A DNA stretch of 39,130 bases from Candidatus Saccharimonadota bacterium. GTDB lineage: Bacteria; Patescibacteriota; Saccharimonadia; Saccharimonadales; Saccharimonadaceae. Position 1 is the first letter of the stretch. Each line of letters opens with the position of its first letter. Where the stretch lies: the NCBI GenBank assembly GCA_009776375.1, contig WRNW01000003.1, positions 1-39,130 of the forward strand, in the 5' to 3' direction. A program made the translations under genes and the position numbers. This document shows positions 15,071 through 24,494 of the stretch, one piece after another. The notes beneath the pieces were generated by a model. It did not search any database and was not told where the DNA came from. It was given only the letters and a program-made list of their open reading frames with translations.

Positions 15071-16915
15071 ATGTCGAACGATAAGTCGCCAGATGATAAC
15101 CCAACACTTGCGCTGGAGGCACTGCCAAATAAAAACAACGCTACAACTGACGACACAACTGGCTCAATGGGAGCGGTAGCTACACGAGCTGTTGAGCAAA
15201 ACAACGGTAATCCTGTCACATCAAACCCAGCTTCGACAGCAGGAGGTGAACCTAAGAAACTAGAGCCAATGAAGCCGTTAGATTTGCCAAATTTGGTTCG
15301 TGAATTGCAAGCGCTGCCAAAACATGTCCTTCTCTATGTCGTGAGAGAAATAGATTCAGAGCGACTCTCAGAAGAGCAGAAAGCCTGGTTAAACGAAAAT
15401 AAACTGTCACTTGAGGACTATCAGGACCTGAAAGACTCTAAAGGCAAACAAATTCAGGCCCTGATTGCCAGAGTCCAGGAGCAGCAAAAACTTCTACATT
15501 TTGATAGTAGGCATGATCCGATTGGCGCAGCGCTGGGGATATCGGAGCCGAACAGCGTCGAAAAAAAAGGGTGGCAAACACGTCGCCGCGACAGACTGGG
15601 GCGTGCAGCGTTAGTTGCCTACCTTATGGAGAATTCGGAACAAAAAATAGACGTGCGAATGGGTTTCTTAGCCCCGAAAGATAACTGGCATTATGAAAAC
15701 CTAAGTAAACGCCCACATCATCTCAGAGCACTAGCGACGCAAGTGCTAGCGTGGGTTGGTATTGAAACACCGCGAGTTAAAGGCACAACCAAAACACTAG
15801 AAGAGTATCGTACTGATCAAATCGAGGAATTAAAAAAGTTGCGTAGGGGCACGTACGCCTATTTGGGCAAAGTGGAAGCGTCTGAAATATATGGGGGCGA
15901 TGCGTATGCGCGGGAGCCATGGTCGTTGGCGGAGATGACTGATTTGCAGAAGCTACTAAAACGACAAACAGAAACGGGGAAATCTCAGTTATTGCCGGGC
16001 GAAGAGAATCAACAGGGTTGGCACCAAAGAAGTGACTCTTATGCGGCGACATCCAAGTATGGCAAACCAGAGGCGTTGTCCAAATCTACTGGGTTTAATA
16101 GCAGACTAGAAGAGCATCATGCCGTCCATGCTTTTCTTCAAAAAATTCTGGAGGACAATAACCCACGTTTGCACGCAGCACTGAGCGGCGCACTGTTCCA
16201 GGGTGGGGATAGTTTTAGCAATATTGACATTGATGGTACTAGGAAAACGGTACATACTTTAATGGGAGCGGTGGATGCGACTAACTACCTAAATAGCCTT
16301 GCTAAAGTAGCCGACACATTACAAAGTGCAGTTAATAATGAGCCCGAAGGTAGAGATACGCCTGAGGGGAAAGCGTGGGCACATTTCCTTAAAAAGCATC
16401 GAAATGACAACTCAGAAGCCAAGCGAGCAATGCGCTCCGTGATAGAAAACGCTGAAGCAGCGAAGAAAAAAATTGAAGACTCCACTCAGTTGGCCAAGCA
16501 AGAATGGGAGCGAATTCGTGATGGTCTGAAAGGTGTTTTTGACGAAGGAAAAATTCCGCATAAATCTCGGCCAGAGCGCTATACATACCGAAAAGTTACT
16601 GGGCGAGAGTTGTTACCGGAATTTACGCATGAAATAGGTATGGATCAAGACGGAACAGTGACTAGTTTTGATGTACGTAACCTTACTGGCGCTGATGGCC
16701 AGCCGTGGGACGTAGCGGATGTTATTTTCATAGAAGTACGTAAGTACATATTCGATGAAAGTAACGAGATAATTTCCAAAGATGAACACGAGGACCCTGG
16801 TGGCCACGTAGTTGGCTATATTGATACTCGCACTAGTGCACCCGTTGGCAACAAACCCATTGTGGAGATACAAAACATCAATCCTCCAGAGCCAGCACAG
16901 CCAAGAGCTGCTTAG
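15071..16915 (+). CDS. 614-aa cytosolic protein, unknown function, related to the 723-aa repeat protein
   Basis: There is no signal peptide or membrane segment. Residues 1-65 are a disordered Asn/Thr/Pro-rich leader. Around residues 72-112 there is a LPKHVLLYVVREI...LSEEQKAWLN segment that matches the repeat unit of the convergent 723-aa protein. The middle is charged and helical. The C-terminal ~100 residues (TYRKVTGRELLPEF to HVVGYIDTRTS) look like a separate compact beta-containing domain. Start: ATG at 15071 about 30 nt after a consensus promoter, with weak AGAAAG as ribosome site. It faces the 723-aa gene tail to tail, 74 nt apart. Linkage to the T4SS is positional only. Confidence 0.75.
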   Translation: MSNDKSPDDNPTLALEALPNKNNATTDDTTGSMGAVATRAVEQNNGNPVTSNPASTAGGEPKKLEPMKPLDLPNLVRELQALPKHVLLYVVREIDSERLSEEQKAWLNENKLSLEDYQDLKDSKGKQIQALIARVQEQQKLLHFDSRHDPIGAALGISEPNSVEKKGWQTRRRDRLGRAALVAYLMENSEQKIDVRMGFLAPKDNWHYENLSKRPHHLRALATQVLAWVGIETPRVKGTTKTLEEYRTDQIEELKKLRRGTYAYLGKVEASEIYGGDAYAREPWSLAEMTDLQKLLKRQTETGKSQLLPGEENQQGWHQRSDSYAATSKYGKPEALSKSTGFNSRLEEHHAVHAFLQKILEDNNPRLHAALSGALFQGGDSFSNIDIDGTRKTVHTLMGAVDATNYLNSLAKVADTLQSAVNNEPEGRDTPEGKAWAHFLKKHRNDNSEAKRAMRSVIENAEAAKKKIEDSTQLAKQEWERIRDGLKGVFDEGKIPHKSRPERYTYRKVTGRELLPEFTHEIGMDQDGTVTSFDVRNLTGADGQPWDVADVIFIEVRKYIFDESNEIISKDEHEDPGGHVVGYIDTRTSAPVGNKPIVEIQNINPPEPAQPRAA

Positions 16916-16989
16916 GTTGTTAGTATACTTGCTAACTAGAGTGTGGCGATATATGCGCTATCGTTATGCGGCTAGGGGGAGGTTTTCGC

Positions 16990-19161
16990 TCATTGGGTAG
17001 GCAGGGGCGGGGCTGCGTTTGGTGTGGGTATATCATAGTTTGGATCACCTGCCCTAATAAATGAGAGCAGCGCATTTTCCAGACTAGGTGTCAATCGGCC
17101 AGAGTAAGTGACGTTTGTTTTGTAGGTATGATATAACACTTTAGCCTGAGCCTCCAGGTTAGTCCAGTTTCGCCTTCCGTCCGTGCTGCTTATCCGAAAC
17201 AAACGCTCCGCGGCTGTATCATTGTGCTGGCGTGCTAGTTGTAGCGTACGGAAAAAGTCTGCCACTATGAATTGATCTTTGCCTGGGAAGAAATCAATCG
17301 TATCGCTAAGCTTACCATCGGCCAGCGTGCGCGTCATTTCTATCATAGGATCAATTCGACCTTTGCCACTAGAACGCAACTCGTCGTATTCTTTCGCTGG
17401 ATTGTCTTGATCTATACCGTCAGTATCTAGAATCTTAGAGTCTCCGCCGAGCAGCATGCCCTTGACTGCGTCGCAACATTGATTGACATTATCAATTGCG
17501 AGTTGACGGACAGTACCTCGACCCTGATACCCGAGTGGTTTGTCAGCACCCGAAGCAAACACATCATTCTCGCGGCCCGCGTTACTAAGTATATGTTGAA
17601 CATCAGCGCCAAGCAGTGTATCATCAGCACCAGGATATGCCTTATAGCCGACCTCATTAATAAGGTTCTTGACAAAGAAGAGAACGTCACGTTTTTCGCC
17701 CTTACTACCAGATTTCAATAGTGTCCTTAGCAGAGCACGCAAGACGTAGCGTCCGCTTGCTGCATATTCACCATTTTTAAACATTGCTAAGCTCAATACG
17801 TTGGTAGTCTTGCCATTGCGTAACTCCAGGATTGAATTGACCAGCACAACTTCTTCACCGTTGATAAAGTCAACAATGTCGGAGTTGAGAAATGATCTGT
17901 CGAAAGTTTTGACCGCGTCTGTGCATTTAACCTCAAAAGCTTCATAAAAGTCATCGCCTGTGGGACCAAGGTTTCTCTCCTGGCGACGCGTTAAAACAGC
18001 ATCTATTTCTTTGATCACCCGGGGGATGATTCTAATGTTCTCAGGGATATCTTTGACCATGCGATCATCATCTTCCTCTAGCCAATCAATCCACCATTGC
18101 TCTTCGAGCGTAAGAGTGTCTCTGTTATAGCGCGCTACCATAAACTCTATCCGACCTTCAATTCTATTCTCTATCTGGTTATAGATTTCCTGATCCTGTG
18201 TTAGCATATCGTCATAATCTGTGAAACTACGAGTGCCGTTGATATATTCCTGAACAAACCTCTGCTGATTTTCGTCAAGCGGATCAGTAGTCTCGAAGGC
18301 TTCTACTATTTGGTCGCCAATTCTATCTATAATTTTCTCGGGTATCTTCCAGAGAGGAGTTTTTTTGTGCTCAAGTTGGTCAATGTAGTTCGTTCGCTTT
18401 TCAAGAGAAAGCTCGCTGTCCTCGTAACCTCGACGTGTTAGTATGCTCGCAGCAATCTCGACCGCGCTACTAGGTTTAAAACTATAGTTAGGGTCTTTGT
18501 TTTGTTCTTCTTCTATCAGCTTAGCTACAGATTGATCGAGCTCTACTAGTTCTTCGGTCGTGAGCACGTTGCCGTACCCAAGGGCATGCTCTACCCGACG
18601 CTTTATGGCTTCCAGGAGCGGCCTGGGCATCTTACCAAGATCATAATCACCGTTTGCTTCGGGAGCATTCGTGTCCATGAACTGCTTGATGAGTTCATTC
18701 TCGTTAAACGAAAAACCCCCGCCGCGAAAAATTTCTTTTACGGTGAGCTTTAGATCCCCCAAAGCGTTCTTGAGCGTTATGCTGAGATTATAGTTATCGT
18801 CAATATCTTTTCGAAGTCTATTGAGGTACGCTTCCTCTTTAGATGTTAGCTTATTATCTTTAAACCGCTTCTCTAAGTCTCCTTTGATTCTATCAAAGAC
18901 ATGCTTTGGTATCTGGCTTAGGAGGGACCTTTTATGCTCATCCTCATTCCCATCCTCATCTATCTCTCCTACCCGTTTTTCAAGCCATTCATCATTGAAC
19001 CAATCGAGCCATTTTCGGTTTTCTTCTTCTATCTCCGGCTGCTTTATTTCAACAGCTAAATCAACCTCGCTTGTTGCATTATCATCCTCAGGATCACCAG
19101 GAGGCGCTCCCTCAAAACTACTGTGTGGGTTACCACCAGAATTACCACCTACATCTGCCAT
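16990..19161 (-). CDS. 723-aa acidic protein with four ~95-residue helical repeats
   Basis: The protein has no signal peptide and no membrane segment. Repeat cores occur at regular spacing: IPKHVFDRI (84-92), MPRPLLEAI (178-186), IPEKIIDRI (273-281) and IPENIRIIPRVI (372-383), each followed in most units by an L(T/S)xEE-type helix. Residues about 400-700 form a different domain containing a Gly/Asp-rich loop (MLLGGDSKILDTDG). The tail is Pro-rich. One repeat-like unit is also in the 614-aa protein. The family is not recognised; a scaffold or an effector of the nearby T4SS is possible. The ATG lies 6 nt after a -10 box, without a Shine-Dalgarno sequence. Confidence 0.75.
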   Translation of the reverse strand: MADVGGNSGGNPHSSFEGAPPGDPEDDNATSEVDLAVEIKQPEIEEENRKWLDWFNDEWLEKRVGEIDEDGNEDEHKRSLLSQIPKHVFDRIKGDLEKRFKDNKLTSKEEAYLNRLRKDIDDNYNLSITLKNALGDLKLTVKEIFRGGGFSFNENELIKQFMDTNAPEANGDYDLGKMPRPLLEAIKRRVEHALGYGNVLTTEELVELDQSVAKLIEEEQNKDPNYSFKPSSAVEIAASILTRRGYEDSELSLEKRTNYIDQLEHKKTPLWKIPEKIIDRIGDQIVEAFETTDPLDENQQRFVQEYINGTRSFTDYDDMLTQDQEIYNQIENRIEGRIEFMVARYNRDTLTLEEQWWIDWLEEDDDRMVKDIPENIRIIPRVIKEIDAVLTRRQERNLGPTGDDFYEAFEVKCTDAVKTFDRSFLNSDIVDFINGEEVVLVNSILELRNGKTTNVLSLAMFKNGEYAASGRYVLRALLRTLLKSGSKGEKRDVLFFVKNLINEVGYKAYPGADDTLLGADVQHILSNAGRENDVFASGADKPLGYQGRGTVRQLAIDNVNQCCDAVKGMLLGGDSKILDTDGIDQDNPAKEYDELRSSGKGRIDPMIEMTRTLADGKLSDTIDFFPGKDQFIVADFFRTLQLARQHNDTAAERLFRISSTDGRRNWTNLEAQAKVLYHTYKTNVTYSGRLTPSLENALLSFIRAGDPNYDIPTPNAAPPLPTQ

Positions 19162-19167
19162 TCTGCT

Positions 19168-19196
19168 AGTATAACTAACTTAATCGTTTTTGGCAA
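19168..19196 (-). promoter_or_regulatory. promoter of the 723-aa gene (leaderless spacing)
   Basis: On the minus strand TTGCCA (19196-19191), 17-nt spacer and TATACT (19173-19168), then 6 nt (AGCAGA) to the ATG. Confidence 0.65.
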
Positions 19197-19299
19197 ATTA
19201 GACGAAAGTCCGTCGCTCTAGTTTGACGTTTCAATTATTACGCTCGCAATAACATCGGGCGGCAGAATAAGATTATCTTGGCTAAGAGTTTCGCCAGAA

Positions 19300-21075
19300 T
19301 TAGGGCTGGGGGGAGGTGTCGTCTGGTTGATTATTAGGCTGTCCAAAATTACGCATCCTCTGTTGGTCTTCAAGCAGAATCTTCCGGTTTTCGAGCTCTT
19401 TGACTACAGCCTCACGTTTGCCTTCGAATCTACCGCATTTGCCCTCTTCAAATACAGTCTCGAAGGTGTCAATAAAGCCTTGAATTTCGTCTACATCAGT
19501 AGCCTGTCCCGCACCAGTAGCGAATACTTTCAGCATGCCTAGAATGGACTGCTCTTCATTAGGCGAGATAGCGTCACCCTTTGCTATCATAGCTTTCAGA
19601 CTTTCTTGGCTCATGTCATTATCCTGGTATTTAAGACCTCCCTGCTCCTTAAGCGCGCCGATAATATTAAGAGGGGTAGCTCTCACCCCCTGCAGCACAC
19701 TCCCATCAGCGGCACGGATCTGACCAAGATTCTCAAAAAGTGCCTCCATACCGTCAGCGAGTTTGGCTTGCAGTTCATTGACGCGCATTGCTGCGCCCAG
19801 ATTAGTCGGATCCATCTCCAGTGCTCTGACAGCAGCCAGCCACTCGGCACTCATTACGCCTACCTCCGCTTGGAACGTAGCGACCGACTTCGCCGCAGTT
19901 TGCTCAATGACGCCAGCCCGTTTCTTGAGGTCTAGCTCATGTCTGTGCTTGCGCAGTTCTGCTTCTCGCGTGAACTCATTAGCTGTCAGGTTGGCTTTGA
20001 ATTCCTCAACCCTTTGAGCTCCTTGGGTGGTGCTCTTAGCGCTCTCAGCGGCGGTTTTCAGAAATTCTGTATAATTACCGTCACCAAAGCCGCTGGCAGC
20101 GCCAGCAAGTTTACTCGCGCCAGAGCGGACGGTTCTAAGGAATGCATTTCTACCAGTTCTGCGCAAGGCGGCTATCGCGGCACCATCCCCCTGCTCTGCA
20201 GCTTCTCGTGCAGAAGCGAGCCTTCTGTGCATGGCAGAGGTTTGGCTGAGATATTTCTTTTCGCCGTTGCGATCAATTTTATAGAATTTTCCCTCCTCCT
20301 CGTCCCACCGCATGTTCCCCTCATCTGTTATATACTGGGAGGCTCTAGTGGAGCCTAATGCCTTCTGTGCGGCTTGTAAGCTACGACTCTTAACCGCTTG
20401 CCCAGCGTAATTCCCCCAATCCTTAATCGGCGTTTTCTCGAGGCCTTTACGAGCGAGACCTTCGAGTTGGCTCAATGCTTGGCCACCCATCTTCATAATC
20501 GGGATGATGGTTAAAACCGGTACTACTTGTAATAAACAAATCATAATTAAACCCATTAGCGGATGTTCAACCGCATAGGATTTCATTAAGATATAAGTAA
20601 CCAGCTCTGTTGCACCCCAGACGAAAGCAATCGCCGGATAAATGAATAACACACGGGCAAATTCGGTCAGCCATTTTTTAAACCATTTTTCGGTATTGGG
20701 TAACAGGTATAGCACAAAGGCAATCGGTGAGATGATAATTAGAACGGTGACGAGAACTTCGCGGAAAGCCAGAACTGCAAAGACCATCAACACCGCAATT
20801 ATTACCGTTCCCAGATTGAGTAACACCAAAATAGCGGCACCGATTGTTACGATGACCATCGGGACAATATCTATAATGAGGCCACTAATATTAGCTGCCG
20901 CATTGTAGCCACTTTGATCAACTATGACAAGGTTTCTGATAAACTCGCGTAAACTTGCCCCCAGGATGTTACTGATATCCACCGCTGCGGCGCAGATTGG
21001 AAAGGAAATATTGACCAAAATCGCCACGATGACTAGGCGCGGGAGGATTTTCTTGACAGAATAATTGCTAAACAT
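19300..21075 (-). CDS. VirB6/TrbL-like T4SS inner-membrane channel protein
   Basis: The 591-aa protein has an N-terminal signal-like segment (1-30) and several further membrane segments up to about residue 200, including VMVFAVLAFREVLVTVLIIISPIAFVLYLLP-type stretches and NTEKWFKKW, which is characteristic of TrbL/VirB6-like proteins. Residues about 210-590 form a long charged, Ala/Glu-rich cytosolic tail. VirB6 forms part of the translocation channel. The Shine-Dalgarno AGAAGGA precedes the ATG, and the gene starts 12 nt after the stop of the 594-aa gene, so both share an operon. The ending is Gln/Pro/Asp-rich and probably disordered. Confidence 0.85.
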   Translation of the reverse strand: MFSNYSVKKILPRLVIVAILVNISFPICAAAVDISNILGASLREFIRNLVIVDQSGYNAAANISGLIIDIVPMVIVTIGAAILVLLNLGTVIIAVLMVFAVLAFREVLVTVLIIISPIAFVLYLLPNTEKWFKKWLTEFARVLFIYPAIAFVWGATELVTYILMKSYAVEHPLMGLIMICLLQVVPVLTIIPIMKMGGQALSQLEGLARKGLEKTPIKDWGNYAGQAVKSRSLQAAQKALGSTRASQYITDEGNMRWDEEEGKFYKIDRNGEKKYLSQTSAMHRRLASAREAAEQGDGAAIAALRRTGRNAFLRTVRSGASKLAGAASGFGDGNYTEFLKTAAESAKSTTQGAQRVEEFKANLTANEFTREAELRKHRHELDLKKRAGVIEQTAAKSVATFQAEVGVMSAEWLAAVRALEMDPTNLGAAMRVNELQAKLADGMEALFENLGQIRAADGSVLQGVRATPLNIIGALKEQGGLKYQDNDMSQESLKAMIAKGDAISPNEEQSILGMLKVFATGAGQATDVDEIQGFIDTFETVFEEGKCGRFEGKREAVVKELENRKILLEDQQRMRNFGQPNNQPDDTSPQP

Positions 21076-21087
21076 ATTAGTCCTTCT

Positions 21088-22872
21088 TTAATTCCCTCCT
21101 GGTTTGCCTCCGATGGCTGTGGAATAAATGATGATCAAAAAGACAATCGCAAAAGCAATATTAGCAATCGGAATAAATGCGCTCCAAGCAGCTCTGATAA
21201 TAGCGCGGCCTTCGGGGTTATTGAGAGATTGATAATACAAACTATCGTCAATATATTTCATTACAGCATCAATCCCTGAACTTAGCATGTCGATTATCGG
21301 ACAAGCAATCCAGCCCATCGATCCCGATGCAGAGTAACAGTCGACGGGCGTCTCGGGGAGTTCGGAGTCATAGTCAGGATTATATACGAAATCACGACTG
21401 CTACCCTGGCCAAATAGGCACGCATCAATTAATCCCCCAGCCTGCGTTGAAATAACCCCTGTGCCATCTTCTACTGGCGTGTCTGAAACAACAATACTCC
21501 CATCCGCAAGACCATTTCTCAATGCTTCGCCCTGCCATTGCGGCTGAGCACTGGTACTTAGAGATGCAAATCTACTGCTCTGATAACACCAATTATCATC
21601 AGTGCTATTTTTAAAACCGTCAAAGCAGGCCTTATATTTGGCGTTGTATGTTTGGGTAGCGCTAAAACTTGCCTGATAGTCGTCATTGTAAAGGGTGTAT
21701 TCGTCATAGCAGAGGTTTTTAGCCGCTCGATCTCTTAATTCTTCAGCATATGCAGAGGCGTATTTATCCACAAGCTGTCTGACCTCGTCACATGACATGG
21801 TGCCTGCGCTACCATTGTCCGATGCTAGATTAGCACTTCCACCAGGGTAGCTCGGCATACTGGAGAGTATTTTATTCCAATCTGCAGTCGCGTACACTTG
21901 TTCGGCTAAGCCTCGGCTAGTAACGTAAGACAATGTTTTTTCGTTCGAAAGACCGGATTTTGTGCTGGTGATATCAGCACCGCAAGTCTTATCACTTTTG
22001 GTGATTAGTAGGTAATTATAAAAGACGTATCGGTCTTCGTCGGTCAACCTCTTTGGGTACACACTGTCTGGGGTGAACCAACCTGGCCACTTATGGTCTT
22101 TAAATCCTGTTATAATATCCTCAGCATCTTTTCCCTCAACTGCCTGGAACTCGACCGAATATGACTCCGCTAGAGAGTAAGAAACCCCCACGCCAGCCAT
22201 TTTGGTTGGCACCTTTGCACAAGCGTCTTTCGCACCGTCCTCTGTAGGGTCTGTTTCTGATTGACCAGTGTCCTTCATTTCGTTATCGTAATACCATTTG
22301 CCAGAACTATGATATAGGGGTATAAGTAGGCCATACGTCCAGCGCTCGCTTAAGGTATCGTATACATTCAACCCGCATTGAGCGGTTGCTGTTATCTGCC
22401 CAGAACCTTTTATTGGCGTGTAGGCATCGGTGAGATACTGTGCCTTAGTCTTGTTCAACACGGCGGGTGTTAAGGCGGCCTGCAGTGCTTCGCTGCACCA
22501 AGCTTCTCCATCATCGTTGGGATCAACAAACGGAGATACGTTAATAGCACCACTCACTGGGTGAGGACTCTTACGATATGAGCCAATCAGATCATCGAAT
22601 GAATACGATGCTGCTTGTGTATCGATACCACCCTTGGTCCCCTTGTTGAGTGGTGTTTTGGGCCTGCATCCCTCCAAGATAGCAGATACGAGTATAAATC
22701 GCTTGATGCGTTGGCTATAATCCGGTGTTTCAAAGACCACACCATACGCATCCCCCGGCATCAATACTCCTACCAAAACCTGACAGATCAACACTGCGAC
22801 AACCAAGAGCAAACCGAATCGTTGAGCGGCTGTTTTGATCCTAATGTTTCCACCGTTTGTTTTCATCATCAT
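21088..22872 (-). CDS. exported T4SS-associated protein with C-terminal membrane anchor
   Basis: The 594-aa protein has a signal segment (about 18-44), a long Cys-containing extracytoplasmic region (about 45-540) and a C-terminal membrane segment (about 558-588, NIAFAIVFLIIIYSTAIGG). It lies directly before the VirB6-like gene. The C-terminal CPIIDMLSSGIDAVMKYIDDSLYY region resembles the start of some VirB6/TrbL-like CPR proteins, so the two may be halves of one function. Three ATGs (22872, 22869, 22866) follow GGGGAT; the exact start is uncertain. No enzymatic motif is seen. Confidence 0.75.
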   Translation of the reverse strand: MMMKTNGGNIRIKTAAQRFGLLLVVAVLICQVLVGVLMPGDAYGVVFETPDYSQRIKRFILVSAILEGCRPKTPLNKGTKGGIDTQAASYSFDDLIGSYRKSPHPVSGAINVSPFVDPNDDGEAWCSEALQAALTPAVLNKTKAQYLTDAYTPIKGSGQITATAQCGLNVYDTLSERWTYGLLIPLYHSSGKWYYDNEMKDTGQSETDPTEDGAKDACAKVPTKMAGVGVSYSLAESYSVEFQAVEGKDAEDIITGFKDHKWPGWFTPDSVYPKRLTDEDRYVFYNYLLITKSDKTCGADITSTKSGLSNEKTLSYVTSRGLAEQVYATADWNKILSSMPSYPGGSANLASDNGSAGTMSCDEVRQLVDKYASAYAEELRDRAAKNLCYDEYTLYNDDYQASFSATQTYNAKYKACFDGFKNSTDDNWCYQSSRFASLSTSAQPQWQGEALRNGLADGSIVVSDTPVEDGTGVISTQAGGLIDACLFGQGSSRDFVYNPDYDSELPETPVDCYSASGSMGWIACPIIDMLSSGIDAVMKYIDDSLYYQSLNNPEGRAIIRAAWSAFIPIANIAFAIVFLIIIYSTAIGGKPGGN

Positions 22873-22940
22873 ATCCCCACTGTAATTTTCATAGAATTAT
22901 CATAACCGATATCGCGCGTGAACGCAAGGGGCCCACGATT

Positions 22941-22965
22941 GTCAAGCGGATTTTTTCCGCTTGAC
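22941..22965. terminator. 10-bp perfect hairpin at the 3' end of the ORF6N gene
   Basis: GTCAAGCGGA (22941-22950) pairs with TCCGCTTGAC (22956-22965) around a TTTTT loop. It includes the ORF6N stop codon. No T-run follows on either strand, so termination is only likely, not certain. Confidence 0.4.
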
Positions 22966-23502
22966 TGTGTGTTTGACTTTCATAATTGCGAAATTAACCT
23001 CAATACTGGTTTCGGTGTCGGTCGTTTCGAGATTATCGTCAAGGATCGATGACATGATTTCGCCACCCTCGGCGGCTAATTTTTCTTGCTCGGCCAGTTT
23101 GCTGGCGTCTGGTAGTCGATCCAAGACTCGCGCTAATTCGCGAATTTTGGCATAAGTTTCAACAATCGCCAGCGTGGCTTCGGTGGCGCGTGGGCTTTTG
23201 AGGATGGTTGCTAGCATGTAGAGGCCGCGTTCGGTGAAAGCTTTGGGCGGATATTTCGTATATTCACCCCTGCCCTTAGTTTTTAGGGTCGAAATTTTCG
23301 ACCTTAGAGCAATCAACTCCTGTTTATTCGTTTCTATGATATACCCATCTGGAAATTTATCCGGATTATTCTTGATTGCCTCGTTAACCCGTTTAGTTTC
23401 CACCCCATAAAACTGCGCGACGTCGCTATCGAGCAAAACTTGCTCACCCCGCAAGGTCAAAATTCTATCCTCAATCTGTTGCTTCATTAACATTTTATTC
23501 AT
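22942..23502 (-). CDS. ORF6N-domain DNA-binding protein
   Basis: The 186-aa protein has an N-terminal ORF6N domain: LRGEQVLLDSDVAQFYGVETKRVNEAIKNNPDKFP-type region at residues about 18-50 and a TERGLYMLATILKSPRA helix near 90-106. ORF6N proteins are linked to phages and mobile elements, with probable DNA binding. Its 3' end contains a perfect 10-bp hairpin (22941-22965). The gene interrupts the T4SS region between the VirB6-like genes and the pilins and could be an acquired regulator. The ATG is 10 nt after an extended -10 with no Shine-Dalgarno sequence. Confidence 0.85.
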   Translation of the reverse strand: MNKMLMKQQIEDRILTLRGEQVLLDSDVAQFYGVETKRVNEAIKNNPDKFPDGYIIETNKQELIALRSKISTLKTKGRGEYTKYPPKAFTERGLYMLATILKSPRATEATLAIVETYAKIRELARVLDRLPDASKLAEQEKLAAEGGEIMSSILDDNLETTDTETSIEVNFAIMKVKHTVKRKKSA

Positions 23503-23512
23503 GGCAATAACG

Positions 23513-23521
23513 ATTATATCA
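23513..23521 (-). promoter_or_regulatory. extended -10 promoter of the ORF6N gene
   Basis: The minus strand reads TGATATAAT, 10 nt before the ATG; no clear -35. Confidence 0.5.
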
Positions 23522-23554
23522 TATCGTTCGTTAATCCCATGGCTCCGGCCGCGC

Positions 23555-23583
23555 TTGCGCGAAAACCGTTAGCATGTTACGAT
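23555..23583 (+). promoter_or_regulatory. promoter of the four-pilin operon
   Basis: TTGCGC (23555-23560), 17-nt spacer and TACGAT (23578-23583) with TGT before it. It lies 9 nt before the ATG at 23593. Confidence 0.5.
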
Positions 23584-23592
23584 ACTACTATT

Positions 23593-24027
23593 ATGTTCAT
23601 GAAAAATAGACAAAAGTTTAGCCAGAAATCGCGGATAGTTTTTGGGCTGATGCTGGTGATGCTGGTGGGGATGATGGGATTCGCGACACTGAAAACCGAC
23701 GACGCACTAGCGGTGGATTGTGGTAAAACCACAACTTTTTTCGATTGGGGATGCAAAGACGTTAATGGCGATGGTGTGATAAATGAAAAGGATAACCAAA
23801 TCATCCCCGTACTGATGACGATTTTCAACTGGTTATCGATGGGTGTGGGGCTAGTGGTGATCGGTGGGATTATTTACGGTGGGATTACTTATTCAACATC
23901 GAGTGGTGATAGTGGTCGAGCTCAAGAAGCCGTCAAGCAAATCCGCAATGCAGTGATTGCTCTGATTATGTATTTTGCGATGTGGGCGCTGCTCAATTGG
24001 CTGGTACCGGGAGGGTTGTTTAACTGA
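23593..24027 (+). CDS. T4SS pilin-like protein with EF-hand/dockerin-like loop
   Basis: The 144-aa protein has a signal peptide (about 1-40), then two membrane segments typical of T4SS_pilin/VirB2-like CPR proteins: SMGVGLVVIGGIIYGGITYSTSSGD and IRNAVIALIMYFAMW. Before the first segment is DVNGDGVINEKD (residues 56-67), which fits the calcium-binding D-x-N-x-D-G-x-I-x-x-x-D loop. None of the other six pilins has it. Start at ATG 23593 (or 23599), because the upstream frame lacks a start in a suitable position. The stop overlaps the next start as TGATG. Confidence 0.85.
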   Translation: MFMKNRQKFSQKSRIVFGLMLVMLVGMMGFATLKTDDALAVDCGKTTTFFDWGCKDVNGDGVINEKDNQIIPVLMTIFNWLSMGVGLVVIGGIIYGGITYSTSSGDSGRAQEAVKQIRNAVIALIMYFAMWALLNWLVPGGLFN

Positions 24028-24494
24028 TGAAAAAGTTTTTAGTTAGTCTATTTGTCATCATATTTGGCTTGATCGTGCTGATGCCCGTGCCCACCGCTAG
24101 CGCCGCCAGCGTGACGTCTAACGAATGTAACGATCGCGCTCAATTTGCCGTCAATGCTTTTCTCGGTTTTCCAACCTGGTATCGCGGTTTGGAACTAGAG
24201 GCGAATGCCGAAAGAACCGGCTGCATTTTAGCCGAAAAAGCTTTCGAGGGCAAAGAAATTGGCCTGATCATCTTTACCATTGCTCTCAACGTGATCGACA
24301 TCGCGCTGCGGATCGCTGGGCTGATCGCGGTTGGTTTCGTCATCTGGGGCGGTTTTCATTACACGATGTCGCGCGGTGATCCCGAATCTACCAAGAAATC
24401 CCTGAACATTATTCGTAGCGCGATCATTGGTGTAGGTATCTCGATGGTCTCTAGCGCGGTTTTTAGCTTTTTGGTTTGGAGATTAGGTCAATGA
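24027..24494 (+). CDS. T4SS pilin-like protein
   Basis: The 155-aa protein has a signal peptide ending near the Ala-Ser-Ala-Ala at residues 25-28, an extracytoplasmic region with two Cys (NECND; RTGCILA), and two membrane segments with IWGGFHYTMSRGDPESTKKS between them. The pattern GG-x-(R/H)Y-x-x-S-x-GD followed by a Lys-rich turn is common to all pilins here. It overlaps its neighbours by 1 nt and 4 nt, so the four genes 23593-25218 are translationally coupled. Confidence 0.85.
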   Translation: MKKFLVSLFVIIFGLIVLMPVPTASAASVTSNECNDRAQFAVNAFLGFPTWYRGLELEANAERTGCILAEKAFEGKEIGLIIFTIALNVIDIALRIAGLIAVGFVIWGGFHYTMSRGDPESTKKSLNIIRSAIIGVGISMVSSAVFSFLVWRLGQ

